NCBI RefSeq assembly: GCF_023349125.1
Contig: NZ_JAKIKT010000008.1
Location: 186,001 to 250,000 of the forward strand
Length of the DNA stretch: 64,000 nt
Origin: Shewanella corallii
GTDB lineage: Bacteria > Pseudomonadota > Gammaproteobacteria > Enterobacterales > Shewanellaceae
Reading direction: 5' to 3'
In this document: positions 1 to 8,601 of the stretch, piece by piece
Position numbering within the stretch: the first letter of the stretch is position 1
Layout: each line of letters opens with the position of its first letter
Program-made: the position numbers and the translations under genes
The notes under the pieces: model-generated
What the model was told of the DNA's origin: nothing
Databases searched by the model: none
The model's input: the letters and a program-made list of their open reading frames with translations, nothing else

Positions 1-240
1 GGCCTGTTCAATATCAGCGATCACGGTATCGAAATTGTCGTAGAACGTATAGAACAATGTATGGACACATTTGTCCAGGAATATGAGAGAGATCACAGCT
101 TTAGCCTAGGATACAAGATAGCAGCAGTCGGCTGTCGACCCACCCGGGAAAAGTCCTTGGAAACCCTGTTTGAGAAGGTTGACCAACTCAGCGATGAGCT
201 TGAACATAACGCCAATCAGCACCTGCTGAGTTCAATGTAA
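1..240 (+). CDS. C-terminal end of an unidentified protein, possibly a degenerate GGDEF-type domain
   Basis: The window opens inside a reading frame that runs from base 1 to a TAA at 238-240 and encodes 79 residues with no start codon needed. The visible part has an acidic helix, then a beta-like stretch (FSLGYKIAAVGCRP), then a helix ending the protein (SLETLFEKVDQLSDELE). That order resembles the last strand and helix of GGDEF diguanylate cyclase domains (S-x-G-x-A ... LL-x-x-A-D-x-A-L), but no GGDEF signature is inside the window and the match is loose. It is followed at once by a strong terminator. The reading frame is convincing; the family is a guess. Confidence 0.5.
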   Translation, partial: GLFNISDHGIEIVVERIEQCMDTFVQEYERDHSFSLGYKIAAVGCRPTREKSLETLFEKVDQLSDELEHNANQHLLSSM

Positions 241-260
241 ACCGGGCTTACAGCAGAAAC

Positions 261-290
261 AAAAAAGGCCACCTGGGGTGGCCTTTTTTT
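261..290. terminator. Bidirectional intrinsic terminator
   Basis: Stem GGCCACC (267-273), loop TGG, stem GGTGGCC (277-283), flanked by A6 on the left and T7 on the right, so it can end transcription from both the partial gene to the left and the convergent TonB2 operon on the minus strand. Confidence 0.85.
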
Positions 291-301
291 ATGCTTTGCT
301 A

Positions 302-1558
302 TCACAGCGTAATGTTGTTGATACGTGCTTTCTCTTTGAGGTAGCTGATGTAACTCTTGGCATTACGCGCTGTCTTGCTGTCATTGGCTGCACGCTTCAT
401 ATAGGTGTGCGCAGACTTGTACTGCTTCAGGCCGATGTAAGCCAGACCAAGTTCGAAGTCCACTTCGCCCTTGTTCTTCACGCCCGCATCCAATGCCTTC
501 TTCAGTGCAGCAATCGCTGGTCTGAACTCCTGCTCCAGCGCCAACAAACGGCCTTGCTTGAGATACATATCGCCATCGTTGTCAAAGTCAGCCGCTTCGC
601 CATACAGGTTGGCGGCAGTCTTCATCTCTTTAGCCTGATGGAAGAAACGAGCCAGCTGTTCAACGTTGGCTTTATTCTTCTCAATCTGACCAGACTTCAT
701 GTGCTTCTCAAAGATCTTGGCCGCCTGGTATGGAGTACCCTGCTGAGCCATCAGCTGAGGCAAACGCTTGAGGTTTGCTTCAGTCGTCAAAGCTTGCATC
801 TTGTACGCCAGATCATAAGTCACCATAGCGTTCTTATAATCTTCCACCAGCAGATAGAACTGAGCCAGCTGTACCCAGAGAGTCTTGTCCGCAGGGAACA
901 GTTTCACCATGGTTTCCAGCACGCCAATAGCGTTCTTGTACTGCTTCTTGTTGAAGTATGCAGTCAACTTCAACTGATACAGGCCTTTATCCGGCTTGTC
1001 AGAGTACTCAATCGCTTTGTCTGCTGTTTTCAGTGAGTCATCCCACTCTTTCAGCTGGCTGTGAGATACAGAAATTCTGCGGTAAACCTGGGCATCTTCA
1101 GTTTTACAGGTGAATTCCATCCACTTGTAATAGTAGCCCACGGCTTCCTTGAACTGCTTCTCACCAACCAAAATATCTGCATACAGGCGCATGGTTTGCC
1201 CATGGTCGCCACCACCCAGTACGTTAGCGTCAACAGCCTGTTTCAGATATTTCAGCGAGGTATCCATCTGGCCTTTCTCGGCGTAGAAGTTACCCAGCAT
1301 ACGAGCGACATAAGCTTTGTCGAACTTATCCTTTGGGTTAGCTTCCAGAAGAATCGCAATCGCTTCGTCCAGATTACCTTCCTGATAAGCCTGGAAAGAC
1401 TTTTGTACCTTCTTGGCACTGGACTGACCCACTGCCTGAGATTTGCGCTTGTCGATTGGACAGTCACCTTTAGCTGCCAGGGCAGCCGGTGACGCCACAA
1501 TGGCGCCACCTGACAAGGAGAGCAACATCGCAGCGGCAAGTTTGTTCACTTTACGCAT
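302..1558 (-). CDS. Periplasmic TPR protein of the TonB2 system
   Basis: This 418-residue protein starts with a Sec signal peptide (MRKVNKLAAAMLLSLSGG..., cleavage probably after PAALA) and then consists almost entirely of tetratricopeptide-like helix pairs (for example SFQAYQEGNLDEAIAILLEANP near residue 55, and a C-terminal repeat FELGLAYIGLKQYKSAHTYM). It is the last gene of the five-gene TonB2 operon, 11 bases after tonB2. TPR proteins at this position are a regular part of TonB2 clusters in Shewanella and Vibrio and are thought to act as periplasmic scaffolds. No enzyme motif is visible. The function within the complex is inferred from context only. Confidence 0.85.
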   Translation of the reverse strand: MRKVNKLAAAMLLSLSGGAIVASPAALAAKGDCPIDKRKSQAVGQSSAKKVQKSFQAYQEGNLDEAIAILLEANPKDKFDKAYVARMLGNFYAEKGQMDTSLKYLKQAVDANVLGGGDHGQTMRLYADILVGEKQFKEAVGYYYKWMEFTCKTEDAQVYRRISVSHSQLKEWDDSLKTADKAIEYSDKPDKGLYQLKLTAYFNKKQYKNAIGVLETMVKLFPADKTLWVQLAQFYLLVEDYKNAMVTYDLAYKMQALTTEANLKRLPQLMAQQGTPYQAAKIFEKHMKSGQIEKNKANVEQLARFFHQAKEMKTAANLYGEAADFDNDGDMYLKQGRLLALEQEFRPAIAALKKALDAGVKNKGEVDFELGLAYIGLKQYKSAHTYMKRAANDSKTARNAKSYISYLKEKARINNITL

Positions 1559-1569
1559 TCACAATCTCC

Positions 1570-2184
1570 TTAGTCTTTATTGAGTTTAAAGTCCAACTGG
1601 ACAGTCATGCCAGGCTGTTTGATAGCTTTACCATCAACAATCTTTGGCTTGTACTTCCACTTTTTCAGTGCGCGCTTCGCCTCACGGTCGAAGATACGTC
1701 TTGGCTCAGACTTGATAATCTCAATGTCTTCCACACCACCAATTTCGTTAATGGTAAAGCTCAGCTGTACCCAGCCTTCCTTGCCATCACGTGCCGCAGC
1801 CACAGGGTATTGAGGCTCGATACGTACGATAGGTGTTGCATCACCATCACGGGTCATCATGTTACCCAGCTTAAACCCGGTGTTTGCTGACCCTGCATCC
1901 ACTGCACCCATATTAAACGACATAGAGGTGTCAATGTCGGATGAAGCATCCGGTGGAGTCGTGTCAGGCTTTGGCGGCTGCTCCGGTGGTGGTGGTGGCT
2001 TAGGTGCTACCCTCGGTTTCTTCTGCGCCGTTGCATCCTGTTTATCCATGGTTATCTGAATAACAGGGCTTTCTTCTCCAACTTCGGCGCGCTTGGCGCC
2101 TCCGCCGATCAAGAATGCCATAAATACAAACAGAGCAAATGTGATAGCAGCACCAATGAGTATTGATACTATTGCTCTAATCAT
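1570..2184 (-). CDS. tonB2: TonB2 energy transducer
   Basis: A 204-residue TonB-family protein that transmits proton-motive force from the inner-membrane ExbB/ExbD complex to outer-membrane receptors. It has one N-terminal membrane helix (IRAIVSILIGAAITFALFV), a short proline-rich spacer (KPPPPPEQPPKPDTTPP, about residues 62-78) and a C-terminal TonB domain with the typical YP-x-x-A-x-x-x-x-x-EG-x-V pattern (QYPVAAARDGKEGWVQLSF) and a closing VDGKAIKQPGMTVQLDF. The spacer is much shorter than in E. coli TonB1, as is normal for TonB2 proteins. It starts one base after the exbD2 stop codon, which implies coupled translation. Confidence 0.93.
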   Translation of the reverse strand: MIRAIVSILIGAAITFALFVFMAFLIGGGAKRAEVGEESPVIQITMDKQDATAQKKPRVAPKPPPPPEQPPKPDTTPPDASSDIDTSMSFNMGAVDAGSANTGFKLGNMMTRDGDATPIVRIEPQYPVAAARDGKEGWVQLSFTINEIGGVEDIEIIKSEPRRIFDREAKRALKKWKYKPKIVDGKAIKQPGMTVQLDFKLNKD

Positions 2185-2185
2185 A

Positions 2186-2590
2186 TTATTCGTTCCCCGC
2201 TGATACCGATATCTTGCTAATGCCGGCAGCCTTCACCTGATCCATGATCTTAATCACCAGACCGTGCTGAGCTTCTTTATCCGCCTGGATAAGAACCGCA
2301 GCTTCAGGTGCTTCAGCCAACATACGCTCTACGTTAGCAGTTACACGCTCAACATCAACCTGACGGTTTTCCATCATGATGATGCCGGTCTTGCTCACAC
2401 CGATAAAGATGTTCGCTGATGGCTTCTTGGTTGCAGTGTTGGCTTCAGGCTTGTTGTAATCCAAACCTGATGGCTTCACAAAAGATGTCGTTACGATGAA
2501 GAAGATCAACATGATGAACACGATGTCGAGCATCGGCGTCATATCGATTTGCGCTTCTTCATCCATCGTTGAGTGCTTTTTACGTGCCAT
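2186..2590 (-). CDS. exbD2: ExbD2 biopolymer transport protein
   Basis: A 134-residue ExbD/TolR-family subunit of the TonB2 motor. It has a short cytoplasmic N-terminus, a single membrane helix (DMTPMLDIVFIMLIFFIVTTSF, about residues 16-37) containing the conserved proton-relaying Asp of this family (MLDIVF), and a periplasmic domain ending in KISVSAGNE. It lies 13 bases after exbB2 in the same operon. The family assignment is clear from the D-M-T-P-L/M-x-D motif. Confidence 0.94.
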   Translation of the reverse strand: MARKKHSTMDEEAQIDMTPMLDIVFIMLIFFIVTTSFVKPSGLDYNKPEANTATKKPSANIFIGVSKTGIIMMENRQVDVERVTANVERMLAEAPEAAVLIQADKEAQHGLVIKIMDQVKAAGISKISVSAGNE

Positions 2591-2603
2591 ATTTATTCTC
2601 TCT

Positions 2604-3131
2604 CTAATGATGCGGCATGCTGTCTTTCAGCTTCTCAAGACTGATCTTCATCTTGGCGTCCAGACGGGCACTGAAAAATACCCCTGAGAGCGCCGCGACC
2701 ATCCCAGCCATAGTAGGCATAGTGGCCATCGAAATACCAGCCGCCATCATACGAGCGTTACTCGTACCATGAACCGCCATTACATCGAACACGCTAATCA
2801 TACCGGTTACGGTTCCCAGCAGACCTATCATAGGACAGATGGCAACCAGAGTTTTAATGAGCAGCATGCGTGCAGTTAAGTCTTGCTTCGCTTGGGATAC
2901 CCAAGCTTCACGGATGCGGTGTGCATACCAGGAGGTGCTATCCTCTCTGGATTCCCATGCAGCGATAATTGCCTTGTGCTGTTTTGGCGTGACAAAGGTC
3001 AGATACCAAAAACGCTCCAGCATTAACACCCACATTAAGAACAGCACTGCCGCAACCAGCCAGAGGACGTCGCCTCCGGAGGCCATGAAGCCCCTGACGG
3101 AATCCCAAATGTCCATCAGGAATAGCATCAT
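2604..3131 (-). CDS. exbB2: ExbB2 proton-channel protein
   Basis: A 175-residue MotA/TolQ/ExbB-family membrane protein. The sequence shows an N-terminal helix (VLWLVAAVLFLMWVLMLERFWYL), a cytoplasmic segment, and the paired helices carrying the family motif (CPMIGLLGTVTGMISVFDVMA and ISMATMPTMAGMVAALSGVFF). It is shorter than classical ExbB (about 240 residues), as usual for ExbB2. Its ATG overlaps the ttpC stop codon by one base (TAATG), which suggests translational coupling. With ExbD2 it forms the proton-driven stator for TonB2. Confidence 0.94.
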   Translation of the reverse strand: MMLFLMDIWDSVRGFMASGGDVLWLVAAVLFLMWVLMLERFWYLTFVTPKQHKAIIAAWESREDSTSWYAHRIREAWVSQAKQDLTARMLLIKTLVAICPMIGLLGTVTGMISVFDVMAVHGTSNARMMAAGISMATMPTMAGMVAALSGVFFSARLDAKMKISLEKLKDSMPHH

Positions 3132-4486
3132 TAGTCAGCCCTCTTCTCAGCGTGCTCAGCAACAATACCTGCGCTCTGCTCTTCCAGAATCTGTACAACA
3201 GACTTGGAGCGTGCCACTACGATAGCGTGCAGCAACATCAGAGGCAGTGCAGCAATCAGACCCTGTACGGTAGTTACCAGAGCCATGGAGATACCACCAG
3301 CCATCAGCTTAGGATCACCGGTACCGAACAGCTGGATGCTCTGGAAGGTTGCAATCATACCGGTTACGGTACCCAGCAGACCCATCATAGGAGCGATAGC
3401 CGCAAACACTTTGATGATAGAGATACGAGTTTCCAGCGCTGGAGTTTCTTTCAGGATGGCTTCATCCAGTTTCAGTTCCAGAGTTTCAACATCAACGTCT
3501 TTGTTGTCCTGGTAAACTTTCAGGATACGACCCAGTGGGTTGTTACCTGGGTTGTCCAGATTCTTACGCTGTGCTTTAACTTTGCCAGAAATGATAGACA
3601 GAGTGATCAGACGCTCAAGTGCAATCAGTGCACCCAGTGCCAGCAGACCAATAATGATGTAACCAATTGGACCACCCGCTTCGATACGGTCTTCGATAGA
3701 CGCTTTCTGGGTGAAGATGTTCAGCAGAACACCACCAGTGGTATCGATGTACAGGTTTTCTGCACCAGTAGAAGCAGATTCAAATGGAGCAACAGTGCTG
3801 ACTACGTAGCCGTCAGGCTGCTGAGACAGTTCCTGAATCAGACCCAGGTCAGAGTTGAATACAACATATTCGCCGTCAGCCAGCAGGTTAAATGCACCTA
3901 CGCGGGTAATGGTGGTGTCGCGAACGTTACCATCGATACCAGTTACCTGGCCCTGGAACTTCACAACTTTACCGCTTTCAACCATTTCCAGCAGCTGCTC
4001 TTCCCAGAACTTTTCCAGTTCTTCGATCTTAGGCAGTTGCTTACGGGCACCCAGTTCAGCAATGAAGGTATCACGGTCTGGATACTGAGCAGAGATGTTG
4101 GAGCCAACCAGCTTACCAGCGAAATCACCGGCTTCACCTTTAACAACACCGAACATTTCACCCAGGTCACCCTGTGCAGTTTTCAGGTCTTCTTCCAACT
4201 GAGCAATCTTACGCTCGTTATCCAGGAAGGCCTGGTTCAGGTCAACACCACGCTGACGTTCTGCAGCCAGAGCGTCTTTTTCACGCTTCAGCAGGGCAGC
4301 CTTGTCACCGCGCTCGGCACGGAACTCAGCTTCACGCTTGGCATTGTCTTTAGACTGAGAAGCACGGTCAGATTGAACCTGCTGCAGCAGCTGTTCAATA
4401 GACTGTGGTGCGTCAGCAGCGATTGCGCTACCAGAGGTCAGTGCGAAAGTCGCTGCTACGATGGCAGTAGAAATAAACTTCTTCAT
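3131..4486 (-). CDS. ttpC: TtpC-type TonB2 accessory protein, ExbB-like with a periplasmic coiled coil
   Basis: A 451-residue protein with a Sec signal (MKKFISTAIVAATFALTSGSAIA), a charged coiled coil rich in Arg/Lys/Glu (about residues 35-110: KREAEFRAERGDKAALLKREKDAL), a beta-rich periplasmic middle part, and a C-terminal MotA/TolQ/ExbB domain (GPIGYIIIGLLALGALIALERL, then IAPMMGLLGTVTGMIATFQ). This architecture matches TtpC, the fourth protein required by TonB2 systems in Vibrio, which is thought to bridge the inner-membrane motor and the periplasm. Its start overlaps the DUF3450 stop codon by one base. ExbB-like residues are intact, so it may itself take part in proton conduction. Confidence 0.9.
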   Translation of the reverse strand: MKKFISTAIVAATFALTSGSAIAADAPQSIEQLLQQVQSDRASQSKDNAKREAEFRAERGDKAALLKREKDALAAERQRGVDLNQAFLDNERKIAQLEEDLKTAQGDLGEMFGVVKGEAGDFAGKLVGSNISAQYPDRDTFIAELGARKQLPKIEELEKFWEEQLLEMVESGKVVKFQGQVTGIDGNVRDTTITRVGAFNLLADGEYVVFNSDLGLIQELSQQPDGYVVSTVAPFESASTGAENLYIDTTGGVLLNIFTQKASIEDRIEAGGPIGYIIIGLLALGALIALERLITLSIISGKVKAQRKNLDNPGNNPLGRILKVYQDNKDVDVETLELKLDEAILKETPALETRISIIKVFAAIAPMMGLLGTVTGMIATFQSIQLFGTGDPKLMAGGISMALVTTVQGLIAALPLMLLHAIVVARSKSVVQILEEQSAGIVAEHAEKRAD

Positions 4487-5268
4487 TATTGTGCAGCCTC
4501 CGCAGCTGGGATTGGTAAGGAGAAGAGATCTGGTGCAGCCTGTTTACGGGCAATGCGGATACCTTTAGTCAGTTCACGCAGGTACGCCTGATCCAGTGGC
4601 TCCCAGGATTTGGTTTCAGCGTTGTACATCCACGCAGACCTTTGATCCAGGCTCTGTGCATATACAGCAACACGACCCAGATTCAGGAAATCAACCAGTA
4701 CTTCTTTACCATCGATGTTCAGCTTACCGGTCTCAATGCCCAGGAAGCGACCGTACTCACGCTCGATGTTATATGCGTCCAGAATCAGACGATACTTCTC
4801 GGCCAGAGTAACTTCAGCTGTGTTCAGCAGGCTTTTCAGGTTCTCAACACGCTCTTGACGAGTCTCAGTATTGAAAGGCAGATCCAGAGCCACGAATTGC
4901 TCCAGTGCATCTACCATTTTAAACATCAGAGGCACAACGCCCTGACGCAGACGATCAACACCGTTGATGTCGTCTTGAATAGACTTCATTGTGGCTTCCT
5001 GGTCAGCAACCAGGCCTGCCAGATAATCGTTATAGGCTTTCAGGGACTCACGCTCATCAGCAACTGAACTGTATTCGAACAGCATGTCCTGAGCCTGGTC
5101 AAAATACTTATCGACCTTCTTTTGAGATGACGCAGCGGCAGCATGAATTTTGCTGTCGGCCTTTTGCACGTCCGTAAGAGGGTCTGCAACGACTAAGTTG
5201 CTGCTGGCAAGCGCCAGAGCACCAACCAGTGCAGTAGCGATTTTTGTTCTATTACTTACCTTGGACAT
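4486..5268 (-). CDS. DUF3450 periplasmic protein, first gene of the TonB2 operon
   Basis: I place the start at ATG 5268 (MSKVSNRTKIATALVGALALASSNLVVA, a normal Sec signal), giving 260 residues; a TTG nine bases upstream would lie inside the GGTTGGGA Shine-Dalgarno region and is less likely. After the signal peptide the protein is mostly helical with coiled-coil stretches (KVDKYFDQAQDMLFEYSSVADERESLKAYNDYLAGLVADQEATMKSIQDDI), typical of DUF3450. These proteins regularly precede ttpC in Shewanella and Vibrio TonB2 operons; the biochemical role is not known to me. It probably acts with TtpC in the periplasm. Confidence 0.88.
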   Translation of the reverse strand: MSKVSNRTKIATALVGALALASSNLVVADPLTDVQKADSKIHAAAASSQKKVDKYFDQAQDMLFEYSSVADERESLKAYNDYLAGLVADQEATMKSIQDDINGVDRLRQGVVPLMFKMVDALEQFVALDLPFNTETRQERVENLKSLLNTAEVTLAEKYRLILDAYNIEREYGRFLGIETGKLNIDGKEVLVDFLNLGRVAVYAQSLDQRSAWMYNAETKSWEPLDQAYLRELTKGIRIARKQAAPDLFSLPIPAAEAAQ

Positions 5269-5446
5269 AGTTCCCAACCAATTTGATGTGAATTAAAAAG
5301 GTTAAACTCATAGGTCATGTGCAATTTGGCAAACAATGCCACTGCTAACCACGCCAGTGAGTATGTCTTTATATTGTGATTGTTTGTTTTTTGTTTCCTA
5401 TCCCATGCCCTGCCGGGCATAGACCCGGTGGCATCATTTCACAAAA

Positions 5447-5464
5447 TGTTGACCTGTGTCAACA
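5447..5464. promoter_or_regulatory. Perfect 18-bp palindrome, candidate operator of the TonB2 operon
   Basis: TGTTGAC-CTGT-GTCAACA has 7-base perfect arms. On the minus strand it contains a TTGACA -35 hexamer (5462-5457) followed 18 bases later by AATGAT as a weak -10, so a dimeric repressor bound here would block a promoter for the DUF3450-ttpC-exbBD-tonB2 genes. The regulator is not identifiable from the sequence. Confidence 0.5.
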
Positions 5465-5891
5465 ATGCAGCAGCAGTAAAACTGCGGTAAAAATGCCTTT
5501 GAAGCGGGATCTTCACAAAACGATGTTTTTTTGAACTTAACGGTTTTCAAAGCAAATAATTTTGAAAGTCGAAATACTCAATTTAAAATCAACAAAACAT
5601 TGTTTTATAAGGAATTAATATTTACTCTGCAACACTTAAACTGAGCAAAAATTACTTTTACCACTCTAACAATCGTTCTAATTTACGAACATCAAAACAT
5701 CAAAAATTAATCACTTTTACATCAGTTGCTGTGATTACACTGATATACCAGGTTGCGTATTTGAAAAGAACATCCAGTGCCTGCTGATTTTTCCCTCTGG
5801 GTTTTGTTAAATCAGCAAAATCAGGGGTTGTTAATTTTTGGATATGCAATTGAGTTTATTAATCCTGCAAACAATCAAATTAATCAGAGTT

Positions 5892-5910
5892 ATTGTAAAT
5901 CATTATCATT
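5892..5910. promoter_or_regulatory. Putative Fur box
   Basis: ATTGTAAATCATTATCATT matches 16 of 19 positions of the classical palindromic Fur consensus (AATGATAATCATTATCATT). It stands over 600 bases from the TonB2 operon start and about 1 kb from the next minus-strand gene, so its target promoter is not obvious; iron control of the TonB2 operon through a distal promoter is the natural guess. Confidence 0.45.
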
Positions 5911-6222
5911 TCCAAATCAGTGATAAGGCGCACAGCTCAAGCTCTTGTTCATAATGAAGAAAAGTGCTTATTCGATTAAAACAAGAGAATGAGGGTAAAC
6001 TCAGCCATCGGCGTAAGAGGGAATTCAGGAGCTAGCTCAGGCGCCATATATGTGCTGCTTCACTACTGGCTATCAAGGCTGGTTATCTGGAGGCTGTGTT
6101 GTAATGCGGCAAGTTGGAAAGAAGCGCAACAGGTATGACAGGCAGGGGCAAATGAAACCAATACCAGCCCTTATTGATGATGCACTTTATATAGAGGCAG
6201 CTTTAACCAGGCTAAATGACAC

Positions 6223-6254
6223 AAAAAAGGGTGCCTACTCTGGAGGCACCCTTT
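6223..6254 (-). terminator. Intrinsic terminator of the MBL-fold hydrolase gene
   Basis: GGGTGCCT (6229-6236) pairs with AGGCACCC (6244-6251); on the minus strand the stem is followed by T6. Confidence 0.85.
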
Positions 6255-6297
6255 CAAATAACCCAGGCATCACCCGCCATGGTGAGCAAGGACCTAA

Positions 6298-6945
6298 CTA
6301 AGCGAACAGTTGATCGGCAACAAACGGATTAGAGCGACGCTCCTCTCCAAAAGTAGAGTTGGGGCCATGGCCGGGAATAAATGTGACCTGCTCACCCAAT
6401 GGCCACAACTTCCCGGTGATTGACTGCAGCAATTGCCCATGATTTGAGCCTGGAAAATCAGTACGGCCAATAGAACCACGGAAAAGAACATCCCCCACCA
6501 GTGCCATTGACGAGTCAGCATGATGAAAAACCACATGTCCAGGTGTGTGCCCCGGACAATGCAGTGTGTTAAGCGTTAGCTCACCCAGCTCAATCCTGTC
6601 ACCATCTTCAAGGTAGGTGTCTGGCTCAAAACTGCCACAAGGCGGAAAGCCGAATGTTTGGCTTTGATGGGGTAACTGTTCAAACAGGAACTTGTCACCA
6701 ATATGAGGGCCGTACACCTTCACATCAAATTCTTCAGCCATTAACCCGGCCGCGCCAACATGATCTATGTGGCCATGGGTCAGCAGGATCTTATCCAGCG
6801 TCACTCCCTGCTTTTCAATTTCAGCTTTGATTCGTTCCGGGTTTCCACCCGGGTCGACCAGTGCGGCTTTATTGGTTTTTTCGCACCATATAAGGGTGCA
6901 GTTCTGCTGGAAAGGGGTGACTGGAATAATCAGGTATTTCATCAA
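6298..6945 (-). CDS. gloC: MBL-fold hydrolase, YcbL/GloC-type glyoxalase II
   Basis: A 215-residue cytoplasmic metallo-beta-lactamase-fold protein. The zinc-binding signature THGHIDH is at about residues 56-62, further ligands are His in LHCPGHTPGH and Asp in VGDVLFRGSIGRTD, and the last His is in FIPGHGPNST. Length and motif order match E. coli YcbL (GloC, also 215 residues), a type II glyoxalase that hydrolyses S-lactoylglutathione to lactate and glutathione in methylglyoxal detoxification. It is a single-gene unit with its own terminator. Thioesterase activity on other glutathione esters cannot be excluded. Confidence 0.88.
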   Translation of the reverse strand: MMKYLIIPVTPFQQNCTLIWCEKTNKAALVDPGGNPERIKAEIEKQGVTLDKILLTHGHIDHVGAAGLMAEEFDVKVYGPHIGDKFLFEQLPHQSQTFGFPPCGSFEPDTYLEDGDRIELGELTLNTLHCPGHTPGHVVFHHADSSMALVGDVLFRGSIGRTDFPGSNHGQLLQSITGKLWPLGEQVTFIPGHGPNSTFGEERRSNPFVADQLFA

Positions 6946-7283
6946 CTCATCACTCTTGAACGGCTATGGTGATCAGACTACGTCAGATCGCGCCTGTTTC
7001 GCCATATCAAATATCACAATCCTGATGATTAACGAGTCCATTCCGGCTTTTAGGCAGTTTTTTGGGGTTAAGCACCTAAAGTCAAAGGAAATTCGCTTAA
7101 TCCCATATGCTTATCTACTCTTAAAGCATAACAAGGAATTGTGAATTTCGGACACTTTATGATTAGGGACAGCGCAAACTTTGCTGGTGTCGGCATAAGC
7201 TGCCAGCGCCATAGCCGTTCACAGACACGGCAGACACCGTCTATCCAGGCCTCTCCCCAAGGCTCTGATGGGATGTTCCAATC
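6946..7283. other. Divergent intergenic region
   Basis: About 340 bases separating the hydrolase (minus) from the diguanylate cyclase (plus). I see no clear operator, RNA or small gene here; it presumably holds both promoters. Confidence 0.5.
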
Positions 7284-8582
7284 ATGAAAATCTCCCACAG
7301 ACTCCTGATTTTGGTCGTGCTCAGTCTGGTAATGACTCAGTTGCTGCTCTATTCCCTGACGCGGCAAAAGGAGATTCAGGTCCACAGCCAAACCCAGTTT
7401 GAACACGTTGCCAAAATAGAACAACAACTCGAGTTGGTCCGCAGTCGTCTTTGGCAAATGAGTATACATGCAGACCAGAAGTCGATTGCTGCCATCCGCA
7501 TCGAACAACAAACCCTTACTTCACTGCTGAGCAACACCCAGATAGACTTACCAGAGCAAGAGCTGTTGGTTAACACCATGATTTCAATCAATGAGGGAAT
7601 TGGCAGCCTGCTTAATCTTTCGGAACAAGCCCTCTCCTCTACTCAGTTGCTACAGCTGTCGCCGGATGGAATGTTGATGGCACGGTACGGGTTGGCGTTC
7701 CAGTCGATGACAGAAGCGATTTTTCAGTATCAGAGATCTGTCATTATCTTTTCCGCAGATCAACAGCAAACCTACTTATATATAAATGGTGCAGCCATGT
7801 TGCTGTTCACTCTGACCTTGGTTGCAGTAGCAACACGCACATACAGCCAGTTCAGCCAAAACCTCACCCAGCTCAATAAAGGAATAGCAGCGCTCGCCAA
7901 AGGTGATATGAAAAGCCAGATACACCTTCCCCATAATGATGAACTGGCCAGGCTCGGTAGAGAGTTCAACCAGATGAAGGCAAGCCTTGAGCAAACAACG
8001 GTTCAAAAGGATGAATTGTCAAATGAGGTCGCCAAGCAAACTCAGCAGCTGCAAAGGCAACAGGAAAAGCTCAGATACCTCGCAGACCACGACGATTTGA
8101 CGGGCCTTTTCAGTCGCAGTGCATTTAACAACCTGCTTGAAGTATGTTTACTCAGGTGTCAAAGGTATGGCGATAAAGCTGGCCTGCTGTTTGTGGATTT
8201 GGATAAGTTCAAGCCTGTCAACGACACCTATGGACATGCCGCCGGCGATACGGCTTTAGTTGAGATCAGCGATAGAATGAAGGAGTTGCTGCGTAAGTCA
8301 GACGTTATTGCCAGATTCGGCGGCGATGAGTTTGTCATTTTGGTCGAGCCGGTAAGGCATCATGATGAACTGATGAATCTGGCAAATAAACTACAGACAA
8401 GCTTGAGTCATCCGATTCACTATCAGGGGGTAACACTGGAGTTGGGGGTCAGTGTCGGCATCAGTGTCTACCCCCATGATGGAGTGACAGCGCAAGAGCT
8501 GATCCTGAATGCTGACGACGCCATGTATAAGGCTAAGAAGTCAGGTGGAAAGGCCTGCTTCTTTGCCAGCGCCATCAGCTAA
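7284..8582 (+). CDS. Membrane-bound diguanylate cyclase with HAMP and GGDEF domains
   Basis: This 432-residue protein makes the second messenger cyclic di-GMP from two GTP. It has an N-terminal membrane helix (ISHRLLILVVLSLVMTQLLLY), a periplasmic helical sensor region of about 135 residues, a second membrane helix (GAAMLLFTLTLVAVA, about residues 168-184), a HAMP linker, a short coiled coil (VAKQTQQLQRQQEKLRYL) and a GGDEF domain with an intact RFGGDEF active site at about residues 342-348. The product-binding I-site RxxD (RKSD) sits five residues before it, so feedback inhibition is expected. No EAL domain is present. The ligand sensed by the periplasmic part is unknown. Confidence 0.93.
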   Translation: MKISHRLLILVVLSLVMTQLLLYSLTRQKEIQVHSQTQFEHVAKIEQQLELVRSRLWQMSIHADQKSIAAIRIEQQTLTSLLSNTQIDLPEQELLVNTMISINEGIGSLLNLSEQALSSTQLLQLSPDGMLMARYGLAFQSMTEAIFQYQRSVIIFSADQQQTYLYINGAAMLLFTLTLVAVATRTYSQFSQNLTQLNKGIAALAKGDMKSQIHLPHNDELARLGREFNQMKASLEQTTVQKDELSNEVAKQTQQLQRQQEKLRYLADHDDLTGLFSRSAFNNLLEVCLLRCQRYGDKAGLLFVDLDKFKPVNDTYGHAAGDTALVEISDRMKELLRKSDVIARFGGDEFVILVEPVRHHDELMNLANKLQTSLSHPIHYQGVTLELGVSVGISVYPHDGVTAQELILNADDAMYKAKKSGGKACFFASAIS

Positions 8583-8601
8583 TACCTTTTCCTGAAAAGG
8601 C

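Larger units (their letters stand above)
5278..6297. other. Long intergenic region upstream of the TonB2 operon
   Basis: About 1 kb with no convincing gene. It holds the TonB2 operon leader, an 18-base perfect palindrome at 5447-5464, an AT-rich stretch at about 5510-5720, a Fur-box match at 5892-5910, and the terminator of the downstream hydrolase at 6223-6254. The only open frame (6050-6301, plus strand) runs through that terminator and has a poor composition, so I do not call it. Confidence 0.7.

Noticed and set aside
278..1036. Plus-strand frame of 252 codons opposite the TPR gene
   Set aside because: It begins inside the terminator and mirrors the TPR protein; no domain is recognisable.
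3152..4591. Plus-strand open frame of 479 codons antisense to ttpC
   Set aside because: It is exactly opposite the well-supported ttpC gene, has a Gln/Asn/Phe-rich composition typical of a reverse-strand shadow, and lacks a ribosome site.
6050..6301. Plus-strand frame of 83 codons in the TonB2 upstream gap
   Set aside because: It runs through the intrinsic terminator of the minus-strand hydrolase gene, has no family features and no Shine-Dalgarno sequence.
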